DNA of 64,000 bases from Streptomyces mangrovisoli (lineage in GTDB: Bacteria; Actinomycetota; Actinomycetes; Streptomycetales; Streptomycetaceae), in contig NZ_LAVA02000016.1 of the NCBI RefSeq assembly GCF_000974985.2, forward strand, positions 124,001-188,000, written 5' to 3'. Positions within the stretch are counted from its first letter, which is position 1. Each line of letters begins with the position of its first letter. A program made the translations under genes and the position numbers. Positions 26,733 to 35,134 of this stretch are shown one piece after another. A model generated the notes under the pieces. It was not told where the DNA came from and made no database searches. It saw nothing but the letters and a program-made list of their open reading frames with translations.

Positions 26733-29700
26733 ATGAACGAGCGGCGCACCACGAAACCCGGCAACGCCGCCCAACCCGTCCTGCGCCTGCACCTTTTCGG
26801 CAGTTTCCGCGCCACCCGCGACACTGGCCCCGCGCTGTCCGAAAGATGGCCCCGCCCCAGCGCCCGCGCCCTGGTGAAGCTCCTCGCCGTCGTCCCCGGA
26901 CACGCCCTCCACCGCGAACAGGCGATGGACATCTGCTGGCCCGACGCGGACCCGCAGGCCGCGGCCGGCAGCCTCCGGGTCGCTCTCCACGCCGCCCGCC
27001 GCGCCCTCGAACCCGAACTCGCCCCCCGCGCCGCCTCCTCCTACCTGGTCGCGGACGGGGCCATGCTGCGGCTGGACCCGGACACGGTGTGGATAGACGC
27101 CGACCACGCCGAAGCGGCGGCCCGCGCCGCGCTGGAATCCAAGGACCCCGGCGAACTGGCCTCCGCCCTGGCGGAGTTCGCAGGAGAGCTGCTGCCCGAG
27201 GACCGGTACGCGACCTGGGCCCAGCCGCGCCGCGACGGGCTCGCCCGGCTCCGCGAGGAGCTGCTGCTCGGGCTCGCCGCCGCCCACCTGGAGCGCGGCG
27301 CCGTACCGGAGGCGGCCGCGGCGGCCGAGCAGGTGCTGGCGGCCAGTCCGGCGGAGGAACTGGCGCATCGCGTCCTCATGGAGGTGTACATCCGGCAGGG
27401 GCTGCGGCGCCGCGCGGTACGCCAGTACCACGTGTGCCGAGAGGTCCTCGACGCCGAACTGGGCGTCCGGCCGGGCCCGGAGACGGAGCGGCTGCACCGC
27501 GCCGCACTGGCGCCCCGGCCCACGGCCATGGCCTCCGCCCCCGCCGCGCCGGCCCTGCCCGCCGTGCTCCGCGGCCGGCAGGGCACACCGCTGCGCGGCC
27601 GGGACGCGCTGTTGACGCGGCTGCTCGGTGCCGACGGGCCACCGGTGCGGCTGCTCACCGGCGAGGCCGGAGTCGGCAAGACACGGCTGGCGGCGGAGGC
27701 CTCACGGCGGCTGGCCGGTGCCGGGGCGGCCGTGCTGTGGGGCGGCGGCCACGACGCGGAAGGGCACACCCCGTACGGGGCGTTGGCCGAGGCGCTCAAC
27801 GGCTGGCTCGCCGGGCGCGACGCCGGCGAGCGCGCCCTGGTCGGCGCCGAGCATCCCGAACTGGCGGCCATCCTGCCCGCGTTGGGCCGTACCGGGGACG
27901 GCACCGAACGCAGTCCGGAGGAGCAGCGCGACCGGCTGTTCGCCGGCACCGCCGCGCTGTTCGGCGAACTGTGCGCCGCGCACCCCGTGTTGGTCGTGCT
28001 GGACGACCTGCACGCCGCCGACACCGGTTCCTTCCAGCTGCTGGGCCATCTCGCCCGTCGGGCGTCGGACACCGGGACCCGGCTGCGGTTCCTGGTCGTC
28101 TGCCGGGAGGAGGAGCTGCCGGAGGACGACCCCCGTCGCACCGGTCTGACCGCGCTGCTGCGCCACGGACTCGCGGTCCGGGAGGAGGTGGGGCGGCTGG
28201 ACCGGGAGGCGTGCCTCGCGGTCGCGGCGGACGCCCTCGCCTCCTCCGGCGCTGCGGGCGCCGGCGAGGTGGGCGGGGATCGCGACGCGGCGACGGCAGC
28301 CCTGAACCCGGGCGTCGGCGACCGCGGACACGACCCCCTGCCCGGCGAGATCGACCGTGCCGACGGCGCGGACGGGCTCGCCCGCGTGTGGGAACTTTCG
28401 CGCGGCAACCCCCTCTTCGCGGTCGAACTGGCCCGCGGCCTGCCCCTTGCGCAGCCCGGCACCGAGGCGGCGGCCCCGGAGAGTGTGCGACAACTCGTCG
28501 CCGGGCGGCTCGGCAGGCTCGACGCGAACACCCGGCGGGTCGTCGAGGCGCTCTCCGCGGCCGGGAACGAGGCCGCGCTCTCCGACCTGCTGGACGTGGC
28601 CGAACACGGACTGCGCCCGCAGGTCTCCGGAGCGGCCGCCGCCGACGCCCTCGAACGCGCCATCTCCGTCTCGCTGGTCGAGGAACGCCAGGTGATCGTG
28701 GACGGCCGCCCCGAGGCCGGTATCGCCTTCCGCCATCCCGTCGTCCGCCTCACCTGCTACGACCGCCTGACGACGGTCCGCAGACGCCAGCTGCACGCCG
28801 CCTTCGCCCGGACGGTCCTGCGCCGCCGCCCCGACGCCGTCGACGAACTGGCCTCGCACTTCGCCCGCGCCGACGACCCGCGCGCCGCCGAATATCTCCG
28901 GCGGGCGGCCGAGCGCGCCGCCGCGCTCTACGCCAACGACACCGCCGACCGCTACTACCGGGAACTGGTCGCCCGGCTCGACGTGGACGCCGCTCACGCC
29001 CGGGTCGCGCACAGCCAAGTGCTCGGCAGGATGGGCCACTTCGGGGAGGCCGCGGAAGTCCTGACGGAGGCGCTGGCCGACTTCGTACGACGGGACGACC
29101 ACGACGCCACGGTGCTCGCGGCGGCCCACCTGGCCGACACGCTCACCAAGGCCGGCGACACCGGCCGGGCCTTGGACGTCCTGCGGGCCCACCCCGCCTC
29201 GCAGTCCACGGCGCCCGGCCCCGCCGCCCGCCACCACCTCGCCCTGTCCCTGGTACGAGGGGTGCGCGGGCGGTACGACGAGGGGTACACGTCCGGGCTG
29301 GCCGCGCTGCGGACCGCCCGGCTGGTACCGGGGACCACCGGTATGGCGCTCCAGGCCCGCTCCTTCGTCGTCCAGGCCCGCAACCTCGCCCTGGCCGGCC
29401 GTTTCCAGGAGGCGCGCGAGGCGGCCGACCAGGCGCTCGGACCGGCCGAGGCCTCCGGGGACCCGACCATGATCGTCCCAGTGCTGTCGACCCTGCGGGA
29501 GAACGCGCGCCGCGGCGGACGGCTGCACGAGGCGGTCTCCCTCGGGGAGCGCGCCCTCACCCTCGCCGAACGCTCCGGCGACCCCACCTCCGCCGCCTTC
29601 GAACGAGCCAACCTGGCCGAACTGCGCCTGCTGCTGGAGGAACCGGAGACAGCCGCCACGCTCGCCGAGGCTGCCGTGCGCGGCGCCGAGCAGGACGACG

Positions 29701-30224
29701 CCTGGTGCTTCCCGTACGCACTGGCCACCCTGGCCCAGGTACGCCTGCACACCGGGGCCGTCGAGGAAGCGGCCCGACTCCTCGACCGGGCAGGGGCGGC
29801 GGCCACGGCACCCCGGGACCGGCAGGCCGGCCAGGAGGTACGCGCCGGACGCGCCGAACTCGCCCTGCGCGCCGGCCGTCCCGACGAGGCGCTGGCCGCC
29901 CTGTCCGGCGCGGAGGACGACCTGCCCGTGCTGGCCGCCTGGGCCGAACTCCTGTCGGGCCGGGCCGAGGCGTCGCAACGCCGCGCCCGCGCGGAAGCGA
30001 CGCGAGCCGGCCGGGCCGGGGAACTGCTGGCCGAGGTGGAAGCGGGCGTCGTACTGGGGGCGGCCCTGTTCCGGCTCGGCAAGACGGCCGAGGCGCGGAA
30101 CGCCCTGACCGGCGCCGCGGACCTGGCAGCGTCGCTGCCCTATCCGGCGGGCCTCAGCCGGGCGGCTGAGGCCCTGCGGCTCGCGGACCGCGGGGAGCCG
30201 GACGGAGTCTGGACACCGAGGTGA
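26733..30224 (+). CDS. SARP/AfsR-type regulator with ATPase and TPR-like domains
   Basis: A 1163-residue regulator. An OmpR-like winged helix (about residues 15-105) contains HLFGSFRATRD and ALVKLLAVVPGHALHREQAMD; the bacterial transcriptional activation domain follows (to about 262, ending GVRPGPETERLHRAAL). Then comes an AAA/STAND-type ATPase with Walker A GEAGVGKTRLAAEA (about 309) and Walker B LVVLDDLHAAD. The C-terminal half is rich in TPR-like Ala/Leu helices. Large SARPs activate antibiotic or morphological genes. No biosynthetic cluster is adjacent, so the target is unknown. There is no ribosome-binding site; expression is probably from a leaderless message. Confidence 0.9.
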   Translation: MNERRTTKPGNAAQPVLRLHLFGSFRATRDTGPALSERWPRPSARALVKLLAVVPGHALHREQAMDICWPDADPQAAAGSLRVALHAARRALEPELAPRAASSYLVADGAMLRLDPDTVWIDADHAEAAARAALESKDPGELASALAEFAGELLPEDRYATWAQPRRDGLARLREELLLGLAAAHLERGAVPEAAAAAEQVLAASPAEELAHRVLMEVYIRQGLRRRAVRQYHVCREVLDAELGVRPGPETERLHRAALAPRPTAMASAPAAPALPAVLRGRQGTPLRGRDALLTRLLGADGPPVRLLTGEAGVGKTRLAAEASRRLAGAGAAVLWGGGHDAEGHTPYGALAEALNGWLAGRDAGERALVGAEHPELAAILPALGRTGDGTERSPEEQRDRLFAGTAALFGELCAAHPVLVVLDDLHAADTGSFQLLGHLARRASDTGTRLRFLVVCREEELPEDDPRRTGLTALLRHGLAVREEVGRLDREACLAVAADALASSGAAGAGEVGGDRDAATAALNPGVGDRGHDPLPGEIDRADGADGLARVWELSRGNPLFAVELARGLPLAQPGTEAAAPESVRQLVAGRLGRLDANTRRVVEALSAAGNEAALSDLLDVAEHGLRPQVSGAAAADALERAISVSLVEERQVIVDGRPEAGIAFRHPVVRLTCYDRLTTVRRRQLHAAFARTVLRRRPDAVDELASHFARADDPRAAEYLRRAAERAAALYANDTADRYYRELVARLDVDAAHARVAHSQVLGRMGHFGEAAEVLTEALADFVRRDDHDATVLAAAHLADTLTKAGDTGRALDVLRAHPASQSTAPGPAARHHLALSLVRGVRGRYDEGYTSGLAALRTARLVPGTTGMALQARSFVVQARNLALAGRFQEAREAADQALGPAEASGDPTMIVPVLSTLRENARRGGRLHEAVSLGERALTLAERSGDPTSAAFERANLAELRLLLEEPETAATLAEAAVRGAEQDDAWCFPYALATLAQVRLHTGAVEEAARLLDRAGAAATAPRDRQAGQEVRAGRAELALRAGRPDEALAALSGAEDDLPVLAAWAELLSGRAEASQRRARAEATRAGRAGELLAEVEAGVVLGAALFRLGKTAEARNALTGAADLAASLPYPAGLSRAAEALRLADRGEPDGVWTPR

Positions 30225-30312
30225 GGGCACGCAGCTCCCACAGCTGCTTACAGTTGGTGGAGCGAGCGGCGTGAGTGATGGTCGGCAAGCGGTCTTCTTC
30301 CTGGGGGCGGGT

Positions 30313-30992
30313 ATGAAGAAGTGGCAAGCGATGTTTCGCCGGTCTGCGGGACCCCTTCATCCACCTGTGCGCGGCAGGTGTGGTGAGGGCCGGCACGTCT
30401 TGCGCAGCGAGCGGTTGCTCCTCTACACGCCGCTCATCGCCCTGGATGTGATGGCCTCTGCCGCGGCTGGATCGGACGCCGAGGCGCAGCGCTGGCTGGG
30501 GTCCAGGGCTGAGGAGCTTGTGCGGGACGAGGGCACGCGAGAGGTGTTGCTGTCCATGCGCGCGGATGACGACCTGTCGGGCTTCGAGGCCCATGACCGC
30601 CTGAAGATGATGAGGAAGCTCGAGCAGTCCGCCGAGCGGTTCGCCCGGCTGACCGCAGTCCATGCGGCCGACGGCAGATACGCGGGCGCGACGAGCGCGA
30701 GCCTGGAAACCGGCGAGGTCGGTGGCTGGCTGGCCCCGGACTACCGTGGGCATGGACTGGGCGCCGAACTGTTCGGCGCGGCCGCTCAGCTCGGTCATCG
30801 GCATCTCGGCCTCAAGGTCGTACGAGCAGGCGCGGAAGCGACGAACGACGCGTCCCGGGAGCACTCGCCGCAGCCGGCTTCACCCCTGCGCCAGGACCGG
30901 CACACTTCACCCTGGGTGACGGGCGTGAGATCGACGCGTGCTGGTACCAGCATCGGCAGGAAGCACCTTCGCCCTGTCGTGGCACAAGCTGA
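30313..30992 (+). pseudogene. GNAT acetyltransferase, frameshifted
   Basis: The frame up to about 30858 encodes a GNAT N-terminus and core (RSERLLLYTPLIALDVMA, then the acetyl-CoA site GGWLAPDYRGHGLGAELF and VVRAGAEATNDASR). The expected ending, LAAAGFTPAPGPAHFTLGDG then REIDACWYQH, continues in another frame from 30861 and stops at 30990. One base lost (or two gained) near 30859 would restore a complete protein. It is either a genuine lesion or a sequencing error; everything else looks intact. Start at 30313 follows GGGGCGGG. Confidence 0.65.
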
Positions 30993-31057
30993 CCGGCCGA
31001 CTTCCCCTATGGTCGGTGCCGGCGTGTGTGCTCGCCGGAGCGAACAGGTAGCGCGTC

Positions 31058-31088
31058 GCGTATACCGTGCGGGATACTGCGGGTATGG
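31058..31088 (+). promoter_or_regulatory. short direct repeats at the toxin-antitoxin start
   Basis: Three related 10-mers occur in series: GCGTATACCG (31058), GCGGGATACT (31069) and GCGGGTATGG (31079). The last overlaps the antitoxin ATG at 31085. Ribbon-helix-helix antitoxins bind short repeats near their own start, so this may be an autoregulatory site; TATACC could serve as -10. Confidence 0.35.
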
Positions 31089-31333
31089 CTGAAACCACTG
31101 TCAAGGTCGACACGGACACCCGGGACACCCTGCAGGGCCTCGCCGCTGCCGAAGGTCTGTCCGTGAAGGCATACCTCGCCAAGCTCGCCGGCGAGAAGCA
31201 GCAGGAGCGGGCGCTTCGGACGGCGACCGCCGCGTTCCGCCGCGCGATCCGCGAGCCCGGCGTCATGGACGCCTTCGACGCCGAGTTCGGGGGGCTGCCG
31301 CCCGTCGCGCAGGACACCTCGCGGGCGGCCTGA
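31085..31333 (+). CDS. ribbon-helix-helix type antitoxin
   Basis: An 82-residue small protein with an N-terminal RHH-like segment (TTVKVDTDTRDTLQGLAAAE then GLSVKAYLAKLAGEKQQE) followed by a charged tail ending with aromatic/acidic residues, the typical toxin-binding end. It is 3 bases ahead of the Doc-like gene, forming a two-gene toxin-antitoxin module. Expected roles are DNA binding and autoregulation through its N-terminus and toxin neutralisation through its C-terminus. Confidence 0.75.
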   Translation: MAETTVKVDTDTRDTLQGLAAAEGLSVKAYLAKLAGEKQQERALRTATAAFRRAIREPGVMDAFDAEFGGLPPVAQDTSRAA

Positions 31334-31336
31334 CCT

Positions 31337-31720
31337 GTGCCTCCCGTCGTCCACGTCGACTACCGGTGGTTCCTGGAGCGCCAGGAGGAGATCCTCCGGG
31401 ACGACCTGACCGTCAACGACTTCTCGATCCTCGTCGGCCTGGCCCAGCGCCACCGAGTCGATCCGCCCCGGCACGACCAGCACCATCCGGACGCCTTCTG
31501 GCGGGCCGCGGTCATGCTCGAGGAATGTGTACTCCTGCGACCGCTCCCTGCCCGCAACGAGATGTACGGCTACGGCATCGCCATCGCCTACCTCGAGGCC
31601 TCCGGCGAGCGCGTGGACACGAAATTCGAGGTCTGGCGGGAGCTGATCTACGACATCCGCGGGCTGCGACTGGACTCGTACGGCATCGCGGAGAGACTGC
31701 GTTCCTGGCGCCAGGTCTGA
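31337..31720 (+). CDS. Doc/Fic-related toxin with degenerate active site
   Basis: A 127-residue protein resembling the Streptomyces Fic-family toxin component: an N-terminal VVHVDYRWFLERQEEILR, then HRVDPPRHDQHHPDAFWRAA, and PARNEMYGYGIAIAYLEASG, where Doc proteins have HPxxDGNKRxAxxxxxxFL. Here the Fic histidine and the GN are replaced (RPLPARNEMYG). Either the module uses a changed chemistry or the toxin is inactive. The GTG start at 31337 follows the antitoxin stop by 3 bases. Confidence 0.6.
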   Translation: MPPVVHVDYRWFLERQEEILRDDLTVNDFSILVGLAQRHRVDPPRHDQHHPDAFWRAAVMLEECVLLRPLPARNEMYGYGIAIAYLEASGERVDTKFEVWRELIYDIRGLRLDSYGIAERLRSWRQV

Positions 31721-32037
31721 CCCCGGAACACCCGGTCGGTGGTGCAAGGCCCGCCGCTGCGCTCACGTTGACCGTTCGGGTATCGGGCGATCTGGCTGGG
31801 GACGGCGGAATCGGCCGTCGAGCCGCTGAGGCAGGCCGCCATCCACACCCGGCTTCCCGTGGCGCGGTCGGCGCTCCATCTACGCCGGGCCAGTCCCGCA
31901 AGGTCCGCGCCCTTTGATCCCGGCCCCGAGCGGTGGGTGCATTGGACGGAGCCGCGTTCCATGCCGGCCTGTTCGCCGGGCGCGGTGGTCATCCTGGTGT
32001 CTTCGCCGCCCGTCATGGACTGAGAGGACGACAAGGC
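31721..32037. other. intergenic region, no gene recognised
   Basis: A frame is open from 31772 to 32024 but has no start, ribosome-binding site or recognisable domain. The 3' end holds the ribosome-binding region of the nitroreductase gene (GAGAGGACGACAAGG). Confidence 0.5.
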
Positions 32038-32703
32038 GTGGATGTGTATGAGGCCGTGGCCAGTCGCAGGGCTGTGCGGGCGTTCAGTGGTGAGCCGGTG
32101 GCCAGGGAGGTGCTCGAGCGGGTGCTGGCGGCGGCGACGCAGGCTCCGTCGAGTGGGAATCTCCAGCCGTGGCGGGTGTATGTCGTGGCCGGTGAGCCTT
32201 TGGCCGAGCTGAAGAGACGTGCGACGGCCAGGGCGCTGGCGGGAGACCCGGGTGATGAGCGGGAGTATCCGATGTACCCGGCCGAACTGGCCCCACGCTT
32301 CCTGGACCGTTTTGCGGCCGCGGCCGCCCAGCGGTACGCAGCGCTGGGAATCGAGCGCGACGACCCCGCCCGGCCCACGAAGATCGCCGCCTTGAACTCG
32401 GAGGCGTTCGGGGCGCCGGTCGTCCTGTTCTGCTACCTCGACCGGACGATGGGCCCCGGACAGTGGGGGGACGCGGGGATGTTCCTGCAGACGGTCATGC
32501 TGTTGTTGAGGGCGGAAGGGTTGCACAGCTGCCCGCAGGTGATGTGGACGATGTATCGCGAGACCGTCAGCGACATAGTCGGAGCTGAGGACGGACTCGT
32601 GCTGTTCTGCGGTGTCTCGGTGGGATTCGAGAAGGACGGGGCGCCGCAGCCGCGTACGGGGCGGGCGGACATGGCGGAGACGGTGAGCTTCGTCGGGGGA
32701 TGA
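32038..32703 (+). CDS. nitroreductase family protein
   Basis: A 221-residue NfsB/FRase-type flavoprotein. The start VYEAVASRRAVRAF carries the FMN-binding RRS/T-like site, QAPSSGNLQPWRVYVV is the second FMN motif, and GMFLQTVMLLLRAEGLHSC is the dimer-core helix. Family members use NAD(P)H and FMN to reduce nitroaromatics, quinones or related compounds. The GTG at 32038 was chosen because homologues begin at this point; the frame upstream is open to 31933 but lacks family features. Confidence 0.87.
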   Translation: MDVYEAVASRRAVRAFSGEPVAREVLERVLAAATQAPSSGNLQPWRVYVVAGEPLAELKRRATARALAGDPGDEREYPMYPAELAPRFLDRFAAAAAQRYAALGIERDDPARPTKIAALNSEAFGAPVVLFCYLDRTMGPGQWGDAGMFLQTVMLLLRAEGLHSCPQVMWTMYRETVSDIVGAEDGLVLFCGVSVGFEKDGAPQPRTGRADMAETVSFVGG

Positions 32704-32976
32704 CCCTTGTGCCGGCGATCGTCTCAGCGGACGGTTCGTCGGTCGGTGTCGCGTCGCTCGGTGCGGGCTCGGGCCTGTGGGAGGCGGAAGGAGTCGGCGA
32801 CTGTCGCCGCCGCGTCTGGGTGCAGCTGCCTTGTTACTGAATGCGGACAAAGCAGGGTGAACAATGCTCGTCCCGGCGTCATCTCATGAGCTGTAGCGAA
32901 ACAGCCGATGCGGCTGCCCGTCTTGCGAAAGCAAGGGAGGCGCCGCGACCTGGCAGACCATGGGGGAGCTTTCATC

Positions 32977-33690
32977 ATGACCACGTACCGTGCCCGTCGT
33001 ACCGCCCGTACCGCCGCTCTGGCCGCCGTCACTGCCGCGCTGACGCTTGGCCTGGCCGCCTGTGGCGGCGCCGACGGCGACTCCTCGAAGGCCGCGGGCG
33101 GCGACCACAGCCCGGCTACCGCCCAGAGCCCGTCCGCGTCCGACAGGGACACCAAGGGCAGCACGGCGCAGGCCGACAGCAGCGGTGACACCAAGGAAGA
33201 GGCGCCCTCGGCGACCGCCGCGGCCGGGGCGTCGACGACCGCGAGTAAGAGCACAACGGCCCTCGCCCGGCAGTGCCGCGGAGACGAGATGCTGGTCACC
33301 GCGGTGCACCGGTTCGCCGGCGAGCAGGGCGATCACCTGCTGCTCACCGCGGTCAACGACGGCACCAAGCCCTGCTGGGTCACCTCCTACCCGGCCGTGG
33401 TGCTCGACTGGAAGTCCGACGACACCGCGCTGCCGCACTCCAAGAAGGACGCCCCGGGCGGAGACAAGCGCATCACGTTGCAGCCCGGAGGCACGGTGTA
33501 CAGCGCGGTGAATCTTTTCGACTACGGCTCCAAGAACCACACGGCCCAGTCGCTCGCCTTCGCGCTGCGCGGCGAGGACGGCCGTCGCGGCCCCTTCTAC
33601 TCCGTCGTCAGCAAAGGCCAGAACCAGCAGTTCACCTGGAACGAGGCCGACGTACTGAACTGGAACGTCAAGAAGCCGTACGACTTCTGA
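32977..33690 (+). CDS. DUF4232-type lipoprotein
   Basis: A 237-residue exported lipoprotein. The signal peptide ends at the lipobox LAAC (residues about 25-28), followed by a long Ser/Thr/Ala/Asp linker (to about residue 90) and a globular domain starting ALARQCRGDEMLVTAV with an internal CW pair (NDGTKPCWVTSYPA). This pattern matches DUF4232 cell-surface proteins of Streptomyces, whose function is unknown. ATG at 32977 is preceded by GGGGGAG. Confidence 0.82.
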   Translation: MTTYRARRTARTAALAAVTAALTLGLAACGGADGDSSKAAGGDHSPATAQSPSASDRDTKGSTAQADSSGDTKEEAPSATAAAGASTTASKSTTALARQCRGDEMLVTAVHRFAGEQGDHLLLTAVNDGTKPCWVTSYPAVVLDWKSDDTALPHSKKDAPGGDKRITLQPGGTVYSAVNLFDYGSKNHTAQSLAFALRGEDGRRGPFYSVVSKGQNQQFTWNEADVLNWNVKKPYDF

Positions 33691-33799
33691 CGGCCCGCCG
33701 GCCGATGACGCGTCGTGCGGTCTCCAGCGCCGGCACCTTCCGGCCGCGGGCTTTGAGGCCGGCGTGGAGTGCCCAGCAGTGGTCTGTCAGTGTGGGCGG

Positions 33800-34459
33800 G
33801 TGCTGCTCACATTGACGGGCTCCAGCTGCTCGGGGAAGAGCGCTATCGCTCGTGCCCTGGCTGCACGGCTCGACAGGCTCGTCGTGCACGACTTCGACGA
33901 AGTCGGTGTTCCCGACGATGCGGACCGGGTCTGGCGGCACCGCACGACCGAGATGTGGTTGTGCCGCGCGCTGGAGTACCAGCGGCGTGGGCTCGACCTG
34001 CTCCTGACCGGGCAGTCTCCGCTCGGTGAAATCCTGGCCGTTCCCTCGGCACCGCTGCTGGAGGGAATCGCGGTGTGTCTGGTCGACGTGTCCGACCAGG
34101 TCAGGCGCCGCAGACTCACCGAACGTGATCCGGGCCGGTGGGACGCACCGGCCGTCGAAGCGTTTCTCGGCTGGGCCGACTGGCATCGCAAGCACGCCCA
34201 GGACCCCCGGCACCGGCCCGACGCCATCACCGACGACAGCTGGTCCGAGATGGTCTGGGGCCGCTGGACCGACTGGACCGCCACCGACCGGCGTTGGTCC
34301 ACCGAGGTGATCGACACCACGGACCGGTCCCTCGCGGACTCCACCGACCAGGTGGAGCTTTGGGCCGTCAACCAGCGTGAGGCCTTGCGATCAGGCCGCC
34401 TCGGGCTCACGCGGGGCTGGCCGGACCTCGCACTTCCCGAAGAGACTCCCAGTCCCTGA
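33800..34459 (+). CDS. P-loop NTPase, small kinase-like
   Basis: A 219-residue protein beginning with a Walker A motif (LTGSSCSGKSAIARALA) right after the start, as in shikimate/gluconate/nucleoside kinases. DFDEVGVP follows in the position of the Asp that often binds substrate, and RRRLTERDPGRW resembles a LID Arg region. The GTG at 33800 is inferred from the position of the P-loop; a GTG at 33764 is also possible and neither has a strong ribosome-binding site. Substrate not evident. Confidence 0.7.
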   Translation: MLLTLTGSSCSGKSAIARALAARLDRLVVHDFDEVGVPDDADRVWRHRTTEMWLCRALEYQRRGLDLLLTGQSPLGEILAVPSAPLLEGIAVCLVDVSDQVRRRRLTERDPGRWDAPAVEAFLGWADWHRKHAQDPRHRPDAITDDSWSEMVWGRWTDWTATDRRWSTEVIDTTDRSLADSTDQVELWAVNQREALRSGRLGLTRGWPDLALPEETPSP

Positions 34460-34670
34460 TCCGCTCCCGCGACCAGCCCTGACGGAAAAGGGCGTTGATC
34501 GCCACCGAGCCGCTGCCACGAGGAAGCTCAAGCGCGCGGTCCGCCGCGAAGCGAGCGAGCTGGTCACAGTCCTCAATCAGTGCCTGTGACCAGCGGCGCG
34601 CGCCAGTTCCGCGGCGGGGTTCTGCGTCGGCATCCGGCCAGGAGCCCTGCCCCCGGGGGGATTCCGGCAT
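34407..34670 (-). CDS. possible small protein of unknown function
   Basis: An 87-residue frame overlapping the 3' end of the kinase-like gene by 53 bases. The C-terminal 55 residues (ALIEDCDQLARFAADRALEL then NALFRQGWSRERIRDWESLR) look protein-like and use more A/T-ending codons than neighbours, which could indicate an acquired gene or a remnant. No family recognised and the start is unclear. Confidence 0.3.
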   Translation of the reverse strand: MPESPRGQGSWPDADAEPRRGTGARRWSQALIEDCDQLARFAADRALELPRGSGSVAINALFRQGWSRERIRDWESLREVRGPASPA

Positions 34671-34777
34671 GGTGGGGTGGTGCGTGTGCGCGGCGCCTCG
34701 GTGGGTTATGCGCGTGCGTGATGGGGGAGTTTCTAGCCATCCTGCCGATGGTGCAGCGGGGGTGAACGGGGGCTGAA

Positions 34778-35134
34778 GTGGCTGATGCGCAACTCAAGGT
34801 GACGGGTGGTGACCAGGTCGGGGAAACCGCGGCCTTGTGGGAATGGCTGCGCGGCGAGCGTGAGCTGACGGGACTCGTCCGCAGTGCCGCGAGTCTGCCC
34901 GGTGAAGGAGAACTCGGCGCCGGTGTAGGTGTGTTGACCGTCCTGTTGGGGTCGGGAGGGGCCTCCGCCGTACTGGCCAGATCACTGACGGTATGGCTTC
35001 AGACTCGTCGCTCGGATGTGAAGATCACGGTGTCGACGCCGGACGGCAACAGCGTGACGGTGGAGGCGACGAACTTGAGGCCCGAAGAGGCACTGCCGGC
35101 CATCACGCGGGTGCTGGACCGTGACGATGCCTGA
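34778..35134 (+). CDS. effector-associated constant component EACC1 protein
   Basis: A 118-residue protein matching EACC1: an opening strand then LWEWLRGERELTGLVR, a glycine-rich hydrophobic segment (LGSGGASAVLARSLTVWL, probably one membrane helix or buried helix), then RRSDVKITVSTPDGNSVTVE and a C-terminal helix. EACC1 was defined as an adaptor-like domain found beside variable effectors (caspases, trypsins, TIR and others) in multicellular bacteria and is proposed to couple a signal to the effector. It overlaps the caspase-like gene by 8 bases, so they form one unit. Confidence 0.8.
   Translation: MADAQLKVTGGDQVGETAALWEWLRGERELTGLVRSAASLPGEGELGAGVGVLTVLLGSGGASAVLARSLTVWLQTRRSDVKITVSTPDGNSVTVEATNLRPEEALPAITRVLDRDDA

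Noticed and set aside
26846..30169. Alternative plus-strand frame of about 1100 codons inside the SARP gene
   Set aside because: Composition is Arg/Pro/Gly-rich with no motifs; the other frame has winged helix, BTAD and Walker motifs.
31772..32024. Open frame between the Doc-like and nitroreductase genes, and a GDGGIGRR-like translation in another frame suggesting a tRNA
   Set aside because: No start, no ribosome-binding site and no family resemblance; the DNA does not fold into a cloverleaf and lacks a TTCGA arm.
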